A stretch of DNA of 52,007 nucleotides from Symsagittifera roscoffensis (Eukaryota > Xenacoelomorpha > Acoela > Convolutidae). The stretch spans positions 1 through 52,007 of the forward strand of contig NW_026971235.1 in assembly GCF_963678635.1 (NCBI RefSeq), in the 5' to 3' direction. Both the position numbers and the translations under genes were made by a program. The notes beneath the pieces are model-generated. The model worked only from the letters and a program-made list of their open reading frames with translations. It was not told the DNA's origin and ran no database searches. Below are positions 31,691 through 44,011 of the stretch, in pieces; the stretch's first letter is position 1, and each line of letters starts with the position of its first letter.

Positions 31691-32910
31691 AGAAATAGTT
31701 TTTGATCTAGTGTTGGTTCCAGTTTTGGGTCATTTTGTTTAATTTGCTGTTGTTGCCGAGTTAAACTTTTTTCAATTGTGAGGCGTTCATGTAAAAAATG
31801 TAAGAAATGTGTGAATTTTGGTGGCAGCTGAGGCTTTACTTTTCGCTCCACGGTTTTTTTTCGGTGGATATTTGAAAAATAAGTTAGTTATTAAATACAT
31901 AGAAAAATAAATTTTTCGTATAGAACGATTTTCATATAAGTTTTTTGTAAAGAACAATTTTCATATATGTTTTTCGTATAGAACAATTATCGTATATGTT
32001 TTTCGTATCGAACAATTTTCGTATAATTTTTTCGTATAGAACAACTTTCTTAAATGTTTTTCGTATGTTTCTCGTATTGCTGTCGGTTGGTAAAGGAAAA
32101 ACCTGACTAGTTACCTTTTGCTGTGAATTCAGCTAACGCGGTAATGAACCACTGCAATCTGTACAAACTCCAGAAAAACACAAAAAAGACATGATCGTTT
32201 AACCTTGAAATACGATTTTCAGTTGATGCTTATAAACATTTGAGCTGATGCATTTTCAAATTCCATCTCATATTCATAGTCCATATCTTCTGAAAAAGAG
32301 CTGATTGGTTGCAAGCACAAAAGTCAAAATGAAATTGATTGTGAATATTTAACTCTAGACTGACTATAATTCACCAGAAATTTTAGTTGAGATCAAATCA
32401 ATCGGATGAATAATTCTTCTTAAATGATCATATGATCCCGAAAAACTGAATGAATTTTTGTTATGATTAAAAGCAGCGATAAAGAAAGCGGGGAACTGGG
32501 CTATCTCAAAATCTAAAGGTGAAACTGATAGAGCTACCATGAAAACTTATCCGCTGACTGGAACTTTTTTATCAGAACGTTAAAAACGTAGCGATTTTGG
32601 TTAGCATCTGCAGAATTTGTTCTCGCAATGAATGAAATCGAAATACCTTTGAAAATAGTTTTAAAAAAATCAAGTGTTGTAGATAAAGAATAGTTTTCAC
32701 CGAAAAGAACTAAATTAGTTATCGTTTTTATTTTTTTGAACCAAAGTTGTTTACGGAATTTGAAAAACTATACATTAGATTTTTACTTTTTTACTTCTGG
32801 CAATTAGAAATGATAAAGAATAGAAGAAGAAAAGTGAATTAGTCTTAAGTTAAAACATTAAAAAAGTGAAGAGAACATCCTCTCCTCCGGAGAGAATGGC
32901 AAGTGAAGGT
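31691..32910. repeat. Rep-X 3' part in unit a
   Basis: Matches 23560-24813 from tttttgatctagtgttgg to the hairpin and aagtgaaggt. The minisatellite is at about 31910-32075. The same part is in unit b (about 38205-39467) and unit c (about 44700-45961). Confidence 0.8.
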
Positions 32911-33045
32911 CATATGTAATTGACTTGTTAACTGATTAAGTTAAGTAATGTTTGCAGTAAGTGCAAGTTAAAGTACGAATCACAACATTCCTCTAAGCAG
33001 GAAAAATTTTAACTTGCACCAATAGGTAGTTACAAACTAACTGAG
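32911..33045 (-). mobile_element. Putative gypsy D 3' LTR piece (unit a)
   Basis: Lies between the end of Rep-X similarity and the polypurine tract. Read on the minus strand it begins agttagtttgtaactacc; an AGTTA start is seen in some gypsy-group LTRs. It includes the inverted pair GTGCAAGTTAAA (32961-32972) and TTTAACTTGCAC (33008-33019). At about 135 bp it is short for a full LTR and may be truncated. The equivalents are about 39468-39602 and 45962-46096. Confidence 0.4.
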
Positions 33046-33062
33046 TCCTTTCTCCCCCTTTT
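33046..33062 (-). promoter_or_regulatory. Polypurine tract (unit a)
   Basis: The minus strand reads 17 purines, AAAAGGGGGAGAAAGGA, next to the putative LTR. This is the position and composition of a plus-strand primer in an LTR element. Also at 39603-39619 and 46097-46113. Confidence 0.6.
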
Positions 33063-33727
33063 AATGTTAGTATTGGGTGAACTAGGGTTAAGGGTGATTC
33101 CACTCTGATTTTGATTTTTAAAAGAGTCCGAAATAAAGCGCTCTCTAGCCACGTCTCCACAAGGAAAACCTCCCGCTATCCATTCCCAGTCGCTAGTATT
33201 TGATGTATCCGAAGAAATAAACATGAATTCATCCGAAGCAAGATAACCTGGGGGTTGTCGACTTCTTTGACAAGCGAGTTTGTCTCCGAGAAGATTTAGA
33301 GGAAGACCTCGACACACGTGTCCTTGTCAAATTGTCTGAGAATCCTAGTTCGACCTGTTTGCGGGTCCTTGGTTGTGGCTTTCGGGGCTTAGATTTACGT
33401 CTTGAACTCTCGTGCTTCTGACCTACTTCAACATTAGCGTTAGGAAAATAAGGGAATGAAAAATTTCTTTTAATTGGTCTAATGTTAGTCGAGTTTGATT
33501 TATGAATCGCAATGTCTGATTTTCGTTTTTTTTCCGTCGGATAATTCTACTGTCGAAGTAGGTGAATTTATGATTCTTTTGTTAAGTTCCTCATACAGAG
33601 GGTCTCTGTTGATGGTTCCGTTTGTTTTCCGAAGGATTTCACCTTTGAAGGGACTCTGAAGGGGTACTCTATCAGTGTGGGTTTTTGAAGTTGCGGTATA
33701 GTCTGTATCATAACCCTTCTCTGATGT
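33063..33727 (-). pseudogene. Gypsy integrase-tail fragment in unit a
   Basis: Matches 47143-47834 of element D with scattered substitutions and small indels. The minus-strand frame 33756-33568 reads KGYDTDY-like sequence in a shifted frame and QSPFQGEILRKTNG-equivalent DNA. It is bounded on one side by the polypurine tract and on the other by Rep-X, so both neighbouring parts of the element have been deleted. It cannot be functional. Confidence 0.8.
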
Positions 33728-34377
33728 GTATGTTGGCCGAACAACATATTTATCACAATAAACTGAAAGTTCGAAAAAAAATTCTTATTTTGGGGCGTTT
33801 CGTTCTTTCAAAAGTCACGAAAATTTGGTTTTCGGTACCCAAATAGTTCCAACCACGTCCGAACCGAAGTCAACCGGTTGCTTTAGTTATAGTAGTCCAG
33901 TTTCGATGTAACTCACTATCTTAGCGTTTTTTTCCGTTTCGAAAAATATCAATATTTCAAAAATGGCGACTCGTGTGGGAATCAAAATATCACCATTTTG
34001 ACCCCAAAAACCGGTCTGTTTACGGTCTATTTGATTAAAAAACGTTATGGGAATATTTTTACGGGTAGTATGAATAGTAGTACTAATGATAATACATCCC
34101 TCCGGGTCCGTTCAATATCCGAATTAAGGTGCTTAACCCGGAAATTCGCAACTCGTTGGAGGGTCACTACAGTGCAGTCACTGTCGATCCCATCACAGAT
34201 GATATCTCCTTTTCTGTACCAAAAGGGATACAAAACTTGTAAACGATACCCAAAAATCAATTGTTGTTGTCCTTGAGACCCTTCTTGCTGCTCCATGCAC
34301 TGCTTGCCCGATGAGTCTTTCGTTCTAATCCTGTGACTCTTCCGGATTGAGCGCAAATTAGCATTAGCGTGCTTAAA
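33728..34377. repeat. Rep-X middle part in unit a
   Basis: Starts tgtatgttggccgaacaaca and matches 22895-23540. Ends at gcattagcgtgcttaaa, where Rep-X would continue tatagc. Also in unit b at 40285-40934. A minus-strand 103-codon frame (34356-34045) is open here but closed in the other Rep-X copies. Confidence 0.75.
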
Positions 34378-34821
34378 TACTCAAACAACCCTACAGTACA
34401 TGCACCAGAAAGAGTCCACAATTTTGATCGGAACGATCCTGTTTTATATAAGTGCCTCTAACAATAATATATCTAACAACAAAAAACGGGAGAGTCGGAT
34501 CACATTTCGTCTAGTATAATTTATACTGAAATTTTTTAAAAATATATTTTACTGTGTTTGGTTCTTTCGCTTAATTTTGTTTTTTTTTGTTTTGGCTTTT
34601 TCTCAGGTACTTCAAAAATTTTTGTTTGGTTTCATGTATATCTTTAAAATGTTTTTGGTCATATACCGCTCAGGGAACGATGCGACGGCCGATCTCACAC
34701 CACCCTTCACGATACATGAATTTACGATCTTAACTAGGTTAAAAAGCTAAGTCGCGAAATTCAAAAGTCTTCCGCGTTCCGAACCACCACTTTTACGGCT
34801 CTTGGCTAAGGGCCTTATTTA
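34378..34821. other. Unassigned sequence before the left inverted arm (unit a)
   Basis: AT-rich, with a ttttatataagtg box near 34440. No frame and no match elsewhere except unit b (40935-41377). Confidence 0.4.
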
Positions 34822-35345
34822 GAGCAACCACTCGGGACTGATAAACTGGATTGGTATTGTTTGTTCTTCTTGTTGCTGTTATATCAGTTATCTACATTTT
34901 TCTCTTAGCCACTTTTCCGAAAGTCCAATAGTTTCAAAGAATTTCATCTGTTGATATAAAGTATGTTAAAAAAAACCTCAATAGGCGATGAATTAGTGCT
35001 CTGCAATTATAATACATAGCTATCTCAACTTTCCCAAAATTCAAGAGAGTACCAAAAGACTTGCGTGTTCCCTGGGCTAAAATTATGTCGGCTAAAATAA
35101 ACTTCAAGTTCTACAGTGTAGAAGATGATTTAGAACGTCTAGTGTTCTGGTAGTAATGGTAGCAGCGGAAAGGAAATGTAAGCAAATAAACCACAAGCGT
35201 GACTTTCTTGATAAATAAAAAAATGAAGCAAATACCGTTTCAATTCCAAACCCCATCCTTAAGATCCATACTTACCTTTGAGTGATTTCGAGCAGTGAAG
35301 AGAGCTAATAAGTAGTTAGCTCGCTGAGGTAAATTTAAAAGAAGG
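34822..35345. repeat. Left arm of a long inverted repeat (unit a)
   Basis: Reads ggactgataaactggattgg, then tgttgctgttatatcagtta, ccctgggctaaaattatgtc and gctcgctgaggtaaattt. The reverse complement of 36305-36815 follows it closely over the whole length, with small indels. It contains an ATG (about 35086) opening MSAKINFKFYSVED, which the right arm also has as MSDKINFNFYSVED. In unit b the arm is at about 41378-41901. Confidence 0.85.
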
Positions 35346-35499
35346 AGATAATACCTGCTGCTTCGGGCGACAAAATTGTTCTTTTTTCATCTAATAACCA
35401 TCAAACAAGTTGTCTCACACCCTCAGCGAGCTATTTTTGCCGCTACAAAAGCAAAAAAGTATATATTTTTTTTAAACCGAATTCAATTTATATAAATCG

Positions 35500-36300
35500 G
35501 CTAACTCTTTCCAAATGGATCAGGATAAAACAGCTCATCAAAGTTTCAATGATCTTGCGAGTAAGTCGAATGGAAGTGCATAAGCTCTTTTTCTGAAATC
35601 GATTACTAGCTTGTTAAACGTTATTGAGGATGGCACATAATCTGAACTCCCTATGATTTTTCTGTTTGGACGCAAAACTTATTGCCCTGGTGAAGATAAA
35701 TGGAGTGTTGAGACCAATTGCCATAGGCAAGACCCTAACACGCAACCCGTCTAAATGCGCTGGAAGGAAGTCATTTACCGAGCGACAAAATTATTTCAAA
35801 AAACAAAAGATCGGATGTGGCACTTAACGAGGAGCCAAAATCACTGCACGCTCGTTTCTAAAACTAATTGAGCGCGACAAAAACAAAAAAAAATTTTTTT
35901 TTTAAAAACTTTAAGAATGCATATAGCTCTCTAATAAGAGAAACAATTTTCATTTGAGTGTTTTCGATTTGTTCAGTATTGTACAAATACGCTCATTGCG
36001 GTTACAATGAGCCTAGCTACTTTTATTAACCAAAAATCTATCATTATTTCAGAAGACGGAACTGAACAAGTCAATCCAGGAGCCCAGAATTTTTTTGTTC
36101 AAAACAGTTCAGACACTAGTAAAACAGCTAGAATCGCAAACAAAAAACGGTTTTTGAACTAAGCAAAATGCATATTTGGCCGACGATTATAGGGTAGCAC
36201 TCCGGGACCATGAACACAATCTGAAAGTGGAATATAACGACGGTCTGAGATTGAGCAGTGAAAAGTGCGAACTTTGTGTATTAGAATTTTACGTTTTGGT
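35500..36300 (+). pseudogene. Second-type non-LTR reverse transcriptase relic (unit a)
   Basis: Blocks on the + strand: FPNGSG (35508-35525); one frame over, QDKTAHQSFNDLASKSNGSA and, past a stop, LFLKSITSLLNVIEDGT; GVLRPIAIGKT (35702-35734); QKIGCG then RGAKITARSFLKLIERD; a motif B-like TEQVNPGAQ (about 36060-36087); and motif C YLADD (36173-36187), followed by RLSSEKCELCVL. FPNGS ... RPIAIG ... YxDD ... KCEL is the order in an RT family widespread in invertebrates (GPDGLRPQHL type). Motif A is not readable. Frameshifts and stops make it inactive. It sits exactly between the inverted arms. Confidence 0.65.
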
Positions 36301-36304
36301 TTAC

Positions 36305-36815
36305 TTTTTTAAAATTTGCCTCAGCGAGCTAACACTTATTATCAAAATCACTCAAAGGTAAGTTTGGAACTTAGGGATGGGGTTTTGGAATTGAAACGGT
36401 ATTTGCTCAACTTTTTTTGTGTATCAAAAATCTCAAACTTGTGGTTTGTTTGCTTCCACTTCCTTTCGGCTGCTACAAAAAGAACCAGATTACTAGCCGT
36501 TCTGTAACATCTTCTACACTGTAGAAATTGAAGTTTATTTTGTCCGACATACTTTTAGCCCAGGGAACATGCAAGTCTTTTGGTACTATCTTGAGTACTC
36601 GGAAAGTTGAGATAGCCATGTAATGTAATTGCAGAGCACTAAATCATCGCCTATTGAACATATTATACATCAACAGATGAAATTCCTTGAAACCATTGGA
36701 CTTTCGTAAAGTCGCTAAGAGAAATATGTAGATAACTGATATAACAGCAACAAGAAAAACAAACAATACTAACCCAGTTTATCAGTCCTGAAGGGTTCAA
36801 GCAACCTTTGTTTTT
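36305..36815. repeat. Right arm of the long inverted repeat (unit a)
   Basis: Reverse complement of 34822-35345, outer end near cagtttatcagtcctgaag. In unit b at about 42801-43310. Arm divergence is clearly greater than the divergence between units, so the inversion predates the array. Confidence 0.85.
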
Positions 36816-37253
36816 ACGTTTTTTTTTGTTTTTCTTCATCTAGACACAACTTAAGGTACAAAGTGTTTTTTGACTTGGTTTTACGGCGGTGGACTGACCT
36901 AACCCATGATAGGCGATTGGTGGGAACATAGATCAACAAATAGATCAACAATAGGAGACAACTAAACTAAATTTTAAAATCAAATCTTAAAATCGAAAAC
37001 AAATAGCATTCTCACCCGAGCTCAACAGGTTTAGCAGTGCACCCCAGACGCTTCAAGCCAGTTCCAGTTTTCCGTTCAACCCCAGAAAGCCGCTTGACAG
37101 ACCTGTCTCTAAAATCCTTCAAAAAGCGCTTGACAAACAAGTGCAAACATCAAAAAGATCACATCTTTTTAAAATGTTTATACCAATAATTTCCCACAAC
37201 CACTTCACGTTTCATGAAGTTGCATGAAATATGCTGTAGTCTTTTCACCAAAA
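36816..37253. other. Unassigned sequence at the end of unit a
   Basis: No frame and no recognisable element. Repeated at 43311-43747. Confidence 0.4.
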
Positions 37254-37517
37254 TTTGACAATCTCGAGCAAAACTTGCAAAGGATCAAGTGTGGTATCAT
37301 ATTGAAGCCCAAATATTTTGAAGCTCATATTGAAGCTCGATAATGCTCAAAGTATTTTAGATTTTTAGACAAAATTGATTGGATTCTCCGAATACGTTTT
37401 GTCAAAAAAAATCTATAAAACAGGTAGAAACCCTAGACGTTGACTTTTAAACTCCAACTGAAATATATTCAGGCCTCTGTTATTCATGCAAGGAAAATTA
37501 AAAACATTAGCGCATGA

Positions 37518-37754
37518 CTATTTGTACCGACGTTGCTCAACAAATTTGGAGAACGTGGAAAGGACTTCATAAGAAAGGTACAAAAATGATATTTGTACAC
37601 AATATTTGAACTGGGCCCAACCAGCAGTGTTTTCTGTTTTCTTAATTGAGCGATTTACAAAATTAAATCTCTGGTTATCCTTCACCAAATCCAACAAATC
37701 TCCGAAACTGCCGAGATACATCAAAAACAGGGGACATAAGAATGCCGGCAGCAT
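37518..37754 (-). CDS. Unrecognised 78-codon frame (unit b)
   Basis: Second copy of the frame at 31006-31242. It differs at QISFLYLSYEVLSTF against QILFLYLSYEVFPTF in unit a. Function unknown. Confidence 0.3.
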   Translation of the reverse strand: MLPAFLCPLFLMYLGSFGDLLDLVKDNQRFNFVNRSIKKTENTAGWAQFKYCVQISFLYLSYEVLSTFSKFVEQRRYK

Positions 37755-39619
37755 ACAACTTTTTTTTAAAAATTAAAATAGATGGAAAATCAAACGTCAA
37801 TCAGATTTGTTAATTTACTAAAACTTTTTGAAAAATTGAAACAAAATATATCTCGGGAAGTAATCATGAAAACATCAAATAGAAGCTAAGCTTAGGTTGG
37901 CTAGGAGTACCCTGATAACACAAAATTCGGGAAATAAAAACAAAAAATCATACGATAACATTTGGTAAATTTTACAAAAAATGATAAACGCGCTTTCCTC
38001 GAAAAATGAAAAAAAAAACGACGAGGTCAATTTTGGGGGATACATCTGCAGGTCTTGGGAGTTTTTGCAACTCACCCCAATAAATAGTCAATAAGTTCAA
38101 TTTTAGAAGCTGCTATATCTCGGGCCATTTACTCAAAAATTAGTAAATTTTCATGACAAAGTTTTTAGCAATTACTTTAAAACTTAACAAAAACAAATAT
38201 ACCAGAAATAGTTTTTGATCTAGTGTTGGTTCCAGTTTTGGGTCATTTTGTTTAATTTGCTGTTGTTGCCGAGTTAAACTTTTTTCAATTGTGAGGCGTT
38301 CATGTAAAAAATGTAAGAAATGTGTGAATTTTGGTGGCTGCTGAGGCTTTACTTTTCGCTCCACGGTTTTTTTTCGGTCGATATTTGAAAAATACGTTAG
38401 TTCTTAAATACATAGGAAAATAAATTTTTCGTATAGAACAATTTTCATATAAGTTTTTTGTATAGAACATTTTTCATATATGTTTTTCGTGTAGAACAAT
38501 TATCGTATATGTTTTTCGTATCGAACAATTTTCGTATAATTTTTTCGTATAGAACAACTTTCTTATATGTTTTTCGTATATTTTTCGTATTGCTGTCGGT
38601 TGGTAAAGGAAAAACATGACTAGTTACCTCTTGGCTGTGAATTCAACTAACGGTAATCAACCACTGCAATCTGTACAAACTCCAGAAAAACACAAAAAAG
38701 ACATGATCGTTTAATCTTGAAGTACGATTTTCAGTTGATGATTATAAACATGTGAGCTTATGCATATTCATATTCCATCTCATATTCATAGTCATATCTT
38801 CTGAAAAAGAGCTGATTGGTTTTAAGCACAAGAGTCAAAATGAATTTGATTGTGAGATATTTAACTCTAGACCGGCTATAATTTACCAGAAGTTTTAGTT
38901 GAGATCAAATCAATCGGATGAATAATTCTTCTTACATGATCATATGATCCCAAAAAACTGAATGAAGTTTTGTTATGATTAAAAGCAGCGATAAAGAAGG
39001 CGGGGAACTGGGCTATCTCATAATCTAAAGGTGAAACTGATAGAGCTACCATGAAAACTTATCCGCTGACTGGAACGTTTTTATCAGAACGTTAAAAACG
39101 TAGCGATTTTGATTAGCATCTGCAGAACTTGTTCTCCCATTGAATGAAATAGAAATCCCTCTGAAAATAGTATAAAAAAACTCAAGTATCGTATTTAAAG
39201 ATTAGTTTTCACCGAAAAGAACTAAATTAGTTATCGTTTTTATTTTTTTTTGAACCAGAAGTGTTTACGGAGTTTGAAAACTATACATTAGATTTTTACT
39301 TTTTTTAGTTCTGGCAATTAGAAATGATAAAATGTTACTTTGTTGTAGCTAACTCTACTTTATACAATCGAAAAGAATAGAAGAAGAAAAGTGAATTAGT
39401 CTTAAGTTAAAACATTAAAAAAGTGAAGAGAACATCCTCTCCTCCGGAGAGAATGGCAAGTGAAGGTCATATGTAATTGACTTGTTAACTGATTAAGTTA
39501 AGTAATGTTTGCAGTAAGTGCAAGTTAAAGTACGAATCACAACATTCCTCTAAGCAGGAAAAATTTTAACTTGCACCAATAGGTAGTTACAAACTAACTG
39601 AGTCCTTTCTCCCCCTTTT

Positions 39620-40284
39620 AATGTTAGTATTGGGTGAACTAGGGTTAAGGGTGATTCCACTCTGATTTTGATTTTTAAAAGAGTCCGAAATAAAGCGCTC
39701 TCTAGCCACGTCTCCACAAGGAAAACCTCCCGCTATCCATTCCCAGTCGCTAGTATTTGATGTATCCGAAGAAATAAACATGAATTCATCCGAAGCAAGA
39801 TAACCTGGGGGTTGTCGACTTCTTTGACAAGCGAGTTTGTCTCCGAGAAGATTTAGAGGAAGACCTCGACACACGTGTCCTTGTCAAATTGTCTGAGAAT
39901 CCTAGTTCGACCTGTTTGCGGGTCCTTGGTTGTGGCTTTCGGGGCTTAGATTTACGTCTTGAACTCTCGTGCTTCTGACCTACTTCAACATTAGCGTTAG
40001 GAAAATAAGGGAATGAAAAATTTCTTTTAATTGGTCTAATGTTAGTCGAGTTTGATTTATGAATCGCAATGTCTGATTTTCGTTTTTTTTCCGTCGGATA
40101 ATTCTACTGTCGAAGTAGGTGAATTTATGATTCTTTTGTTAAGTTCCTCATACAGAGGGTCTCTGTTGATGGTTCCGTTTGTTTTCCGAAGGATTTCACC
40201 TTTGAAGGGACTCTGAAGGGGTACTCTATCAGTGTGGGTTTTTGAAGTTGCGGTATAGTCTGTATCATAACCCTTCTCTGATGT
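39620..40284 (-). pseudogene. Gypsy integrase-tail fragment in unit b
   Basis: Same fragment and same two breakpoints as in unit a, shifted by 6557 bp. The deletions therefore predate the tandem copying. Confidence 0.8.
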
Positions 40285-41377
40285 GTATGTTGGCCGAACA
40301 ACATATTTATCACAATAAACTGAAAGTTCGAAAAAAAATTCTTATTTTGGGGCGTTTCGTTCTTTCAAAAGTCACGAAAATTTGGTTTTCGGTACCCAAA
40401 TAGTTCCAACCACGTCCGAACCGAAGTCAACCGGTTGCTTTAGTTATAGTAGTCCAGTTTCGATGTAACTCACTATCTTAGCGTTTTTTTCCGTTTCGAA
40501 AAACATCAATATTTCAAAAATGGCGACTCGTGTGGGAATCAAAATATCACCATTTTGACCCCAAAAACCGGTCTGTTTACGGTCTATTTGATTAAAAAAC
40601 GTTATGGGAATATTTTTACGGGTAGTATGAATAGTAGTACTAATGATATTACATCCCTCCGGGTCCGTTCAATATCCGAATTAAGGTGCTTAACCCGGAA
40701 ATTCGCAACTCGTTGGAGGGTCACTACAGTGCAGTCACTGTCGATCCCATCACAGATGATATCTCCTTTTCTGTACCAAAAGGGATACAAAACTTGTAAA
40801 CGATACCCAAAAATCAATTGTTGTTGTCCTTGAGACCCTTCTTGCTGCTCCATGCACTGCTTGCCCGATGAGTCTTTCGTTCTAATCCTGTGACTCTTCC
40901 GGATTGAGCGCAAATTAGCATTAGCGTGCTTAAATACTCAAACAACCCTACAGTACATGCACCAGAAAGAGTCCACAATTTTGATCGGAACGATCCTGTT
41001 TTATATAAGTGCCTCTAACAATAATATATCTAACAACAAAAAACGGGAGAGTCGGATCACATCTCGTCTAGTATAATTTATACTGAAATTTTTTAAAAAT
41101 ATATTTTACTGTGTTTGGTTCTTTCGCTTAATTTTGTTTTGTTTTGTTTTGGCTTTTTCTCAGGTACTTCAAAAATTTTTGTTTGGTTTCATGTATATCT
41201 TTAAAATGTTTTTGGTCATATACCGCTCAGGGAACGATGCGACGGCCGATCTCACACCACCCTTCACGATACATGAATTTACGATCTTAACTAGGTTAAA
41301 AAGCTAAGTCGCGAAATTCAAAAGTCTTCCGCGTTCCGAACCACCACCTTTACGGCTCTTGGCTAAGGGCCTTATTT

Positions 41378-41901
41378 AGAGCAACCACTCGGGACTGATA
41401 AACTGGATTGGTATTGTTTGTTCTTCTTGTTGCTGTTATATCAGTTATCTACATTTTTCTCTTAGCCACTTTTCCGAAAGTCCAATAGTTTCAAAGAATT
41501 TCATCTGTTGATATAAAGTATGTTAAAAAAACCTCAATAGGCGATGAATTAGTGCTCTGCAATTATAATACATAGCTATCTCAACTTTCCCAAAATTCAA
41601 GAGAGTACCAAAAGACTTGCGTGTTCCCTGGGCTAAAATTATGTCGGCTAAAATAAACTTCAAGTTCTACAGTGTAGAAGATGATTTAGAACGTCTAGTG
41701 TTCTGGTAGTAATGGTAGCAGCGGAAAGGAAATGTAAGCAAATAAACCACAAGCGTGACTTTCTTGATAAATAAAAAAATGAAGCAAATACCGTTTCAAT
41801 TCCAAACCCCATCCTTAAGATCCATACTTACCTTTGAGTGATTTCGAGCAGTGAAGAGAGCTAATAAGTAGTTAGCTCGCTGAGGTAAATTTAAAAGAAG
41901 G
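41378..41901. repeat. Left inverted arm (unit b)
   Basis: Copy of 34822-35345 with very few changes. Confidence 0.85.
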
Positions 41902-42055
41902 AGATAATACCTGCTGCTTCGGGCGACAAAATTGTTCTTTTTTCATCTAATAACCATCAAACAAGTTGTCTCACACCCTCAGCGAGCTATTTTTGCCGCT
42001 ACAAAAGCAAAAAAGTATATATTTTTTTTAAACCGAATTCAATTTATATAAATCG

Positions 42056-42796
42056 GCTAACTCTTTCCAAATGGATCAGGATAAAACAGCTCATCAAAGT
42101 TTCAATGATCTTGCGAGTAAGTCGAATGGAAGTGCATAAGCTCTTTTTCTGAAATCGATTACTAGCTTGTTAAACGTTATTGGGGATGGCACATAATCTG
42201 AACTCCCTATGATTTTTCTGTTTGGACGCAAAACTTATTGCCCTGGTGAAGATAAATGGAGTGTTGAGACCAATTGCCATAGGCAAGACCCTAACACGCA
42301 ACCCGTCTAAATGCGCTGGAAGGAAGTCATTTACCGAGCGACAAAATTATTTCAAAAAACAAAAGATCGGATGTGGCACTTAACGAGGAGCCAAAATCAC
42401 TGCACGCTCGTTTCTAAAACTAATTGAGCGCGACAAAAACAAAAATCATTTGAGTGTTTTCGATTTGTTCAGTATTGTACAAATACGCTCATTGCGGTTA
42501 CAATGAGCCTAGCTACTTTTATTAACCAAAAATCTATCATTATTTCAGAAGACGGAACTGAACAAGTCAATCCAGGAGCCCAGAATTTTTTTGTTCAAAA
42601 CAGTTCAGACACTAGTAAAACAGCTAGAATCGCAAACAAAAAACGGTTTTTGAACTAAGCAAAATGCATATTTGGCCGACGATCATAGGGTAGCACTCCG
42701 GGACCATGAACACAATCTGAAAGTGGAATATAACGACGGTCTGAGATTGAGCAGTGAAAAGTGCGAACTTTGTGTATTAGAATTTTACGTTTTGGT
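42056..42796 (+). pseudogene. Second-type RT relic (unit b)
   Basis: Same blocks as in unit a, ending with the ADD...SEKCELCVL frame (from 42672). One residue differs just after the motif (DDHRVAL against DDYRVAL). It lacks the A/T-rich insertion of about 60 bp. Confidence 0.65.
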
Positions 42797-42800
42797 TTAC

Positions 42801-43310
42801 TTTTTTAAAATTTGCCTCAGCGAGCTAACACTTATTATCAAAATCACTCAAAGGTAAGTTTGGAACTTAGGGATGGGGTTTTGGAATTGAAACGGTATTT
42901 GCTCAACTTTTTTTGTGTATCAAAAATCTCAAACTTGTGGTTTGTTTGCTTCCACTTCCTTTCGGCTGCTACAAAAAGAACCAGATTACTAGCCGTTCTG
43001 TAACATCTTCTACACTGTAGAAATTGAAGTTTATTTTGTCCGACATACTTTTAGCCCAGGGAACATGCAAGTCTTTTGGTACTATCTTGAGTACTCGGAA
43101 AGTTGAGATAGCCATGTAATGTAATTGCAGAGCACTAAATCATCGCCTATTGAACATATTATACATCAACAGATGAAATTCCTTGAAACCATTGGACTTT
43201 CGTAAAGTCGCTAAGAGAAATATGTAGATAACTGATATAACAGCAACAAGAAAAACAAACAATACTAACCCAGTTTATCAGTCCTGAAGGGTTCAAGCAA
43301 CCTTTGTTTT
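42801..43310. repeat. Right inverted arm (unit b)
   Basis: Copy of 36305-36815. Confidence 0.85.
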
Positions 43311-44011
43311 TACGTTTTTTTTTTTTTCTTCATCTAGACACAACTTAAGGTACAAAGTGTTTTTTGACTTGGTTTTACGGCGGTGGACTGACCTAACCCA
43401 TGATAGGCGATTGGTGGGAACATAGATCAACAAATAGATCAACAATAGGAGACAACTAAACTAAATTTTAAAATCAAATCTTAAAATCGAAAACAAATAG
43501 CATTCTCACCCGAGCTCAACAGGTTTAGCAGTGCACCCCAGACGCTTCAAGCCAGTTCCAGTTTTCCGTTCAACCCCAGAAAGCCGCTTGACAGACCTGT
43601 CTCTAAAATCCTTCAAAAAGCGCTTGACAAACAAGTGCAAACATCAAAAAGATCACATCTTTTTAAAATGTTTATACCAATAATTTCCCACAACCACTTC
43701 ACGTTTCATGAAGTTGCATGAAATATGCTGTAGTCTTTTCACCAAAATTTGACAATCTCGAGCAAAACTTGCAAAGGATCAAGTGTGGTATCATATTGAA
43801 GCCCAAATATTTTGAAGCTCATATTGAAGCTCGATAATGCTCAAAGTATTTTAGATTTTTAGACAAAATTGATTGGATTCTCCGAATACGTTTTGTCAAA
43901 AAAAATCTATAAAACAGGTAGAAACCCTAGACGTTGACTTTTAAACTCCAACTGAAATATATTCAGGCCTCTGTTATTCATGCAAGGAAAATTAAAAACA
44001 TTAGCGCATGA

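Larger units (their letters stand above)
30742..37253. repeat. 6.5-kb composite tandem unit a (6512 bp)
   Basis: Starts at tttgacaatctcgagc, which recurs at 37254 and 43748. Content in order: a unique segment (to about 31690), the 3' part of Rep-X (to 32910), a gypsy LTR-like piece and polypurine tract (to 33062), a gypsy integrase-tail fragment (to 33727), the middle of Rep-X (to 34377), then sequence with inverted arms and an RT relic (to 37253). Compared with unit b it carries an extra A/T-rich stretch of about 60 bp near 35890 and lacks about 40 bp near 32815. Confidence 0.92.
37254..43747. repeat. 6.5-kb composite tandem unit b (6494 bp)
   Basis: Same order as unit a, with few substitutions. 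Frames shared with unit a are shifted by 6557 bp before the indel near 35890/42446 and by about 6496 bp after it. Parts: hairpin near 39436, polypurine tract 39603-39619, integrase fragment 39620-40284, Rep-X piece to 40934, RT relic about 42056-42796. Confidence 0.92.

Noticed and set aside
31627-31851. 74-codon minus-strand frame with a Gln run in the array units and similar frames near 30164
   Set aside because: It crosses the junction between the unique segment and Rep-X and has no recognisable motif, so it is taken as chance.
34045-34356. 103-codon minus-strand frame in the Rep-X piece of units a and b
   Set aside because: The same frame has stops in Rep-X copies 1-3, and start and end positions are not kept.
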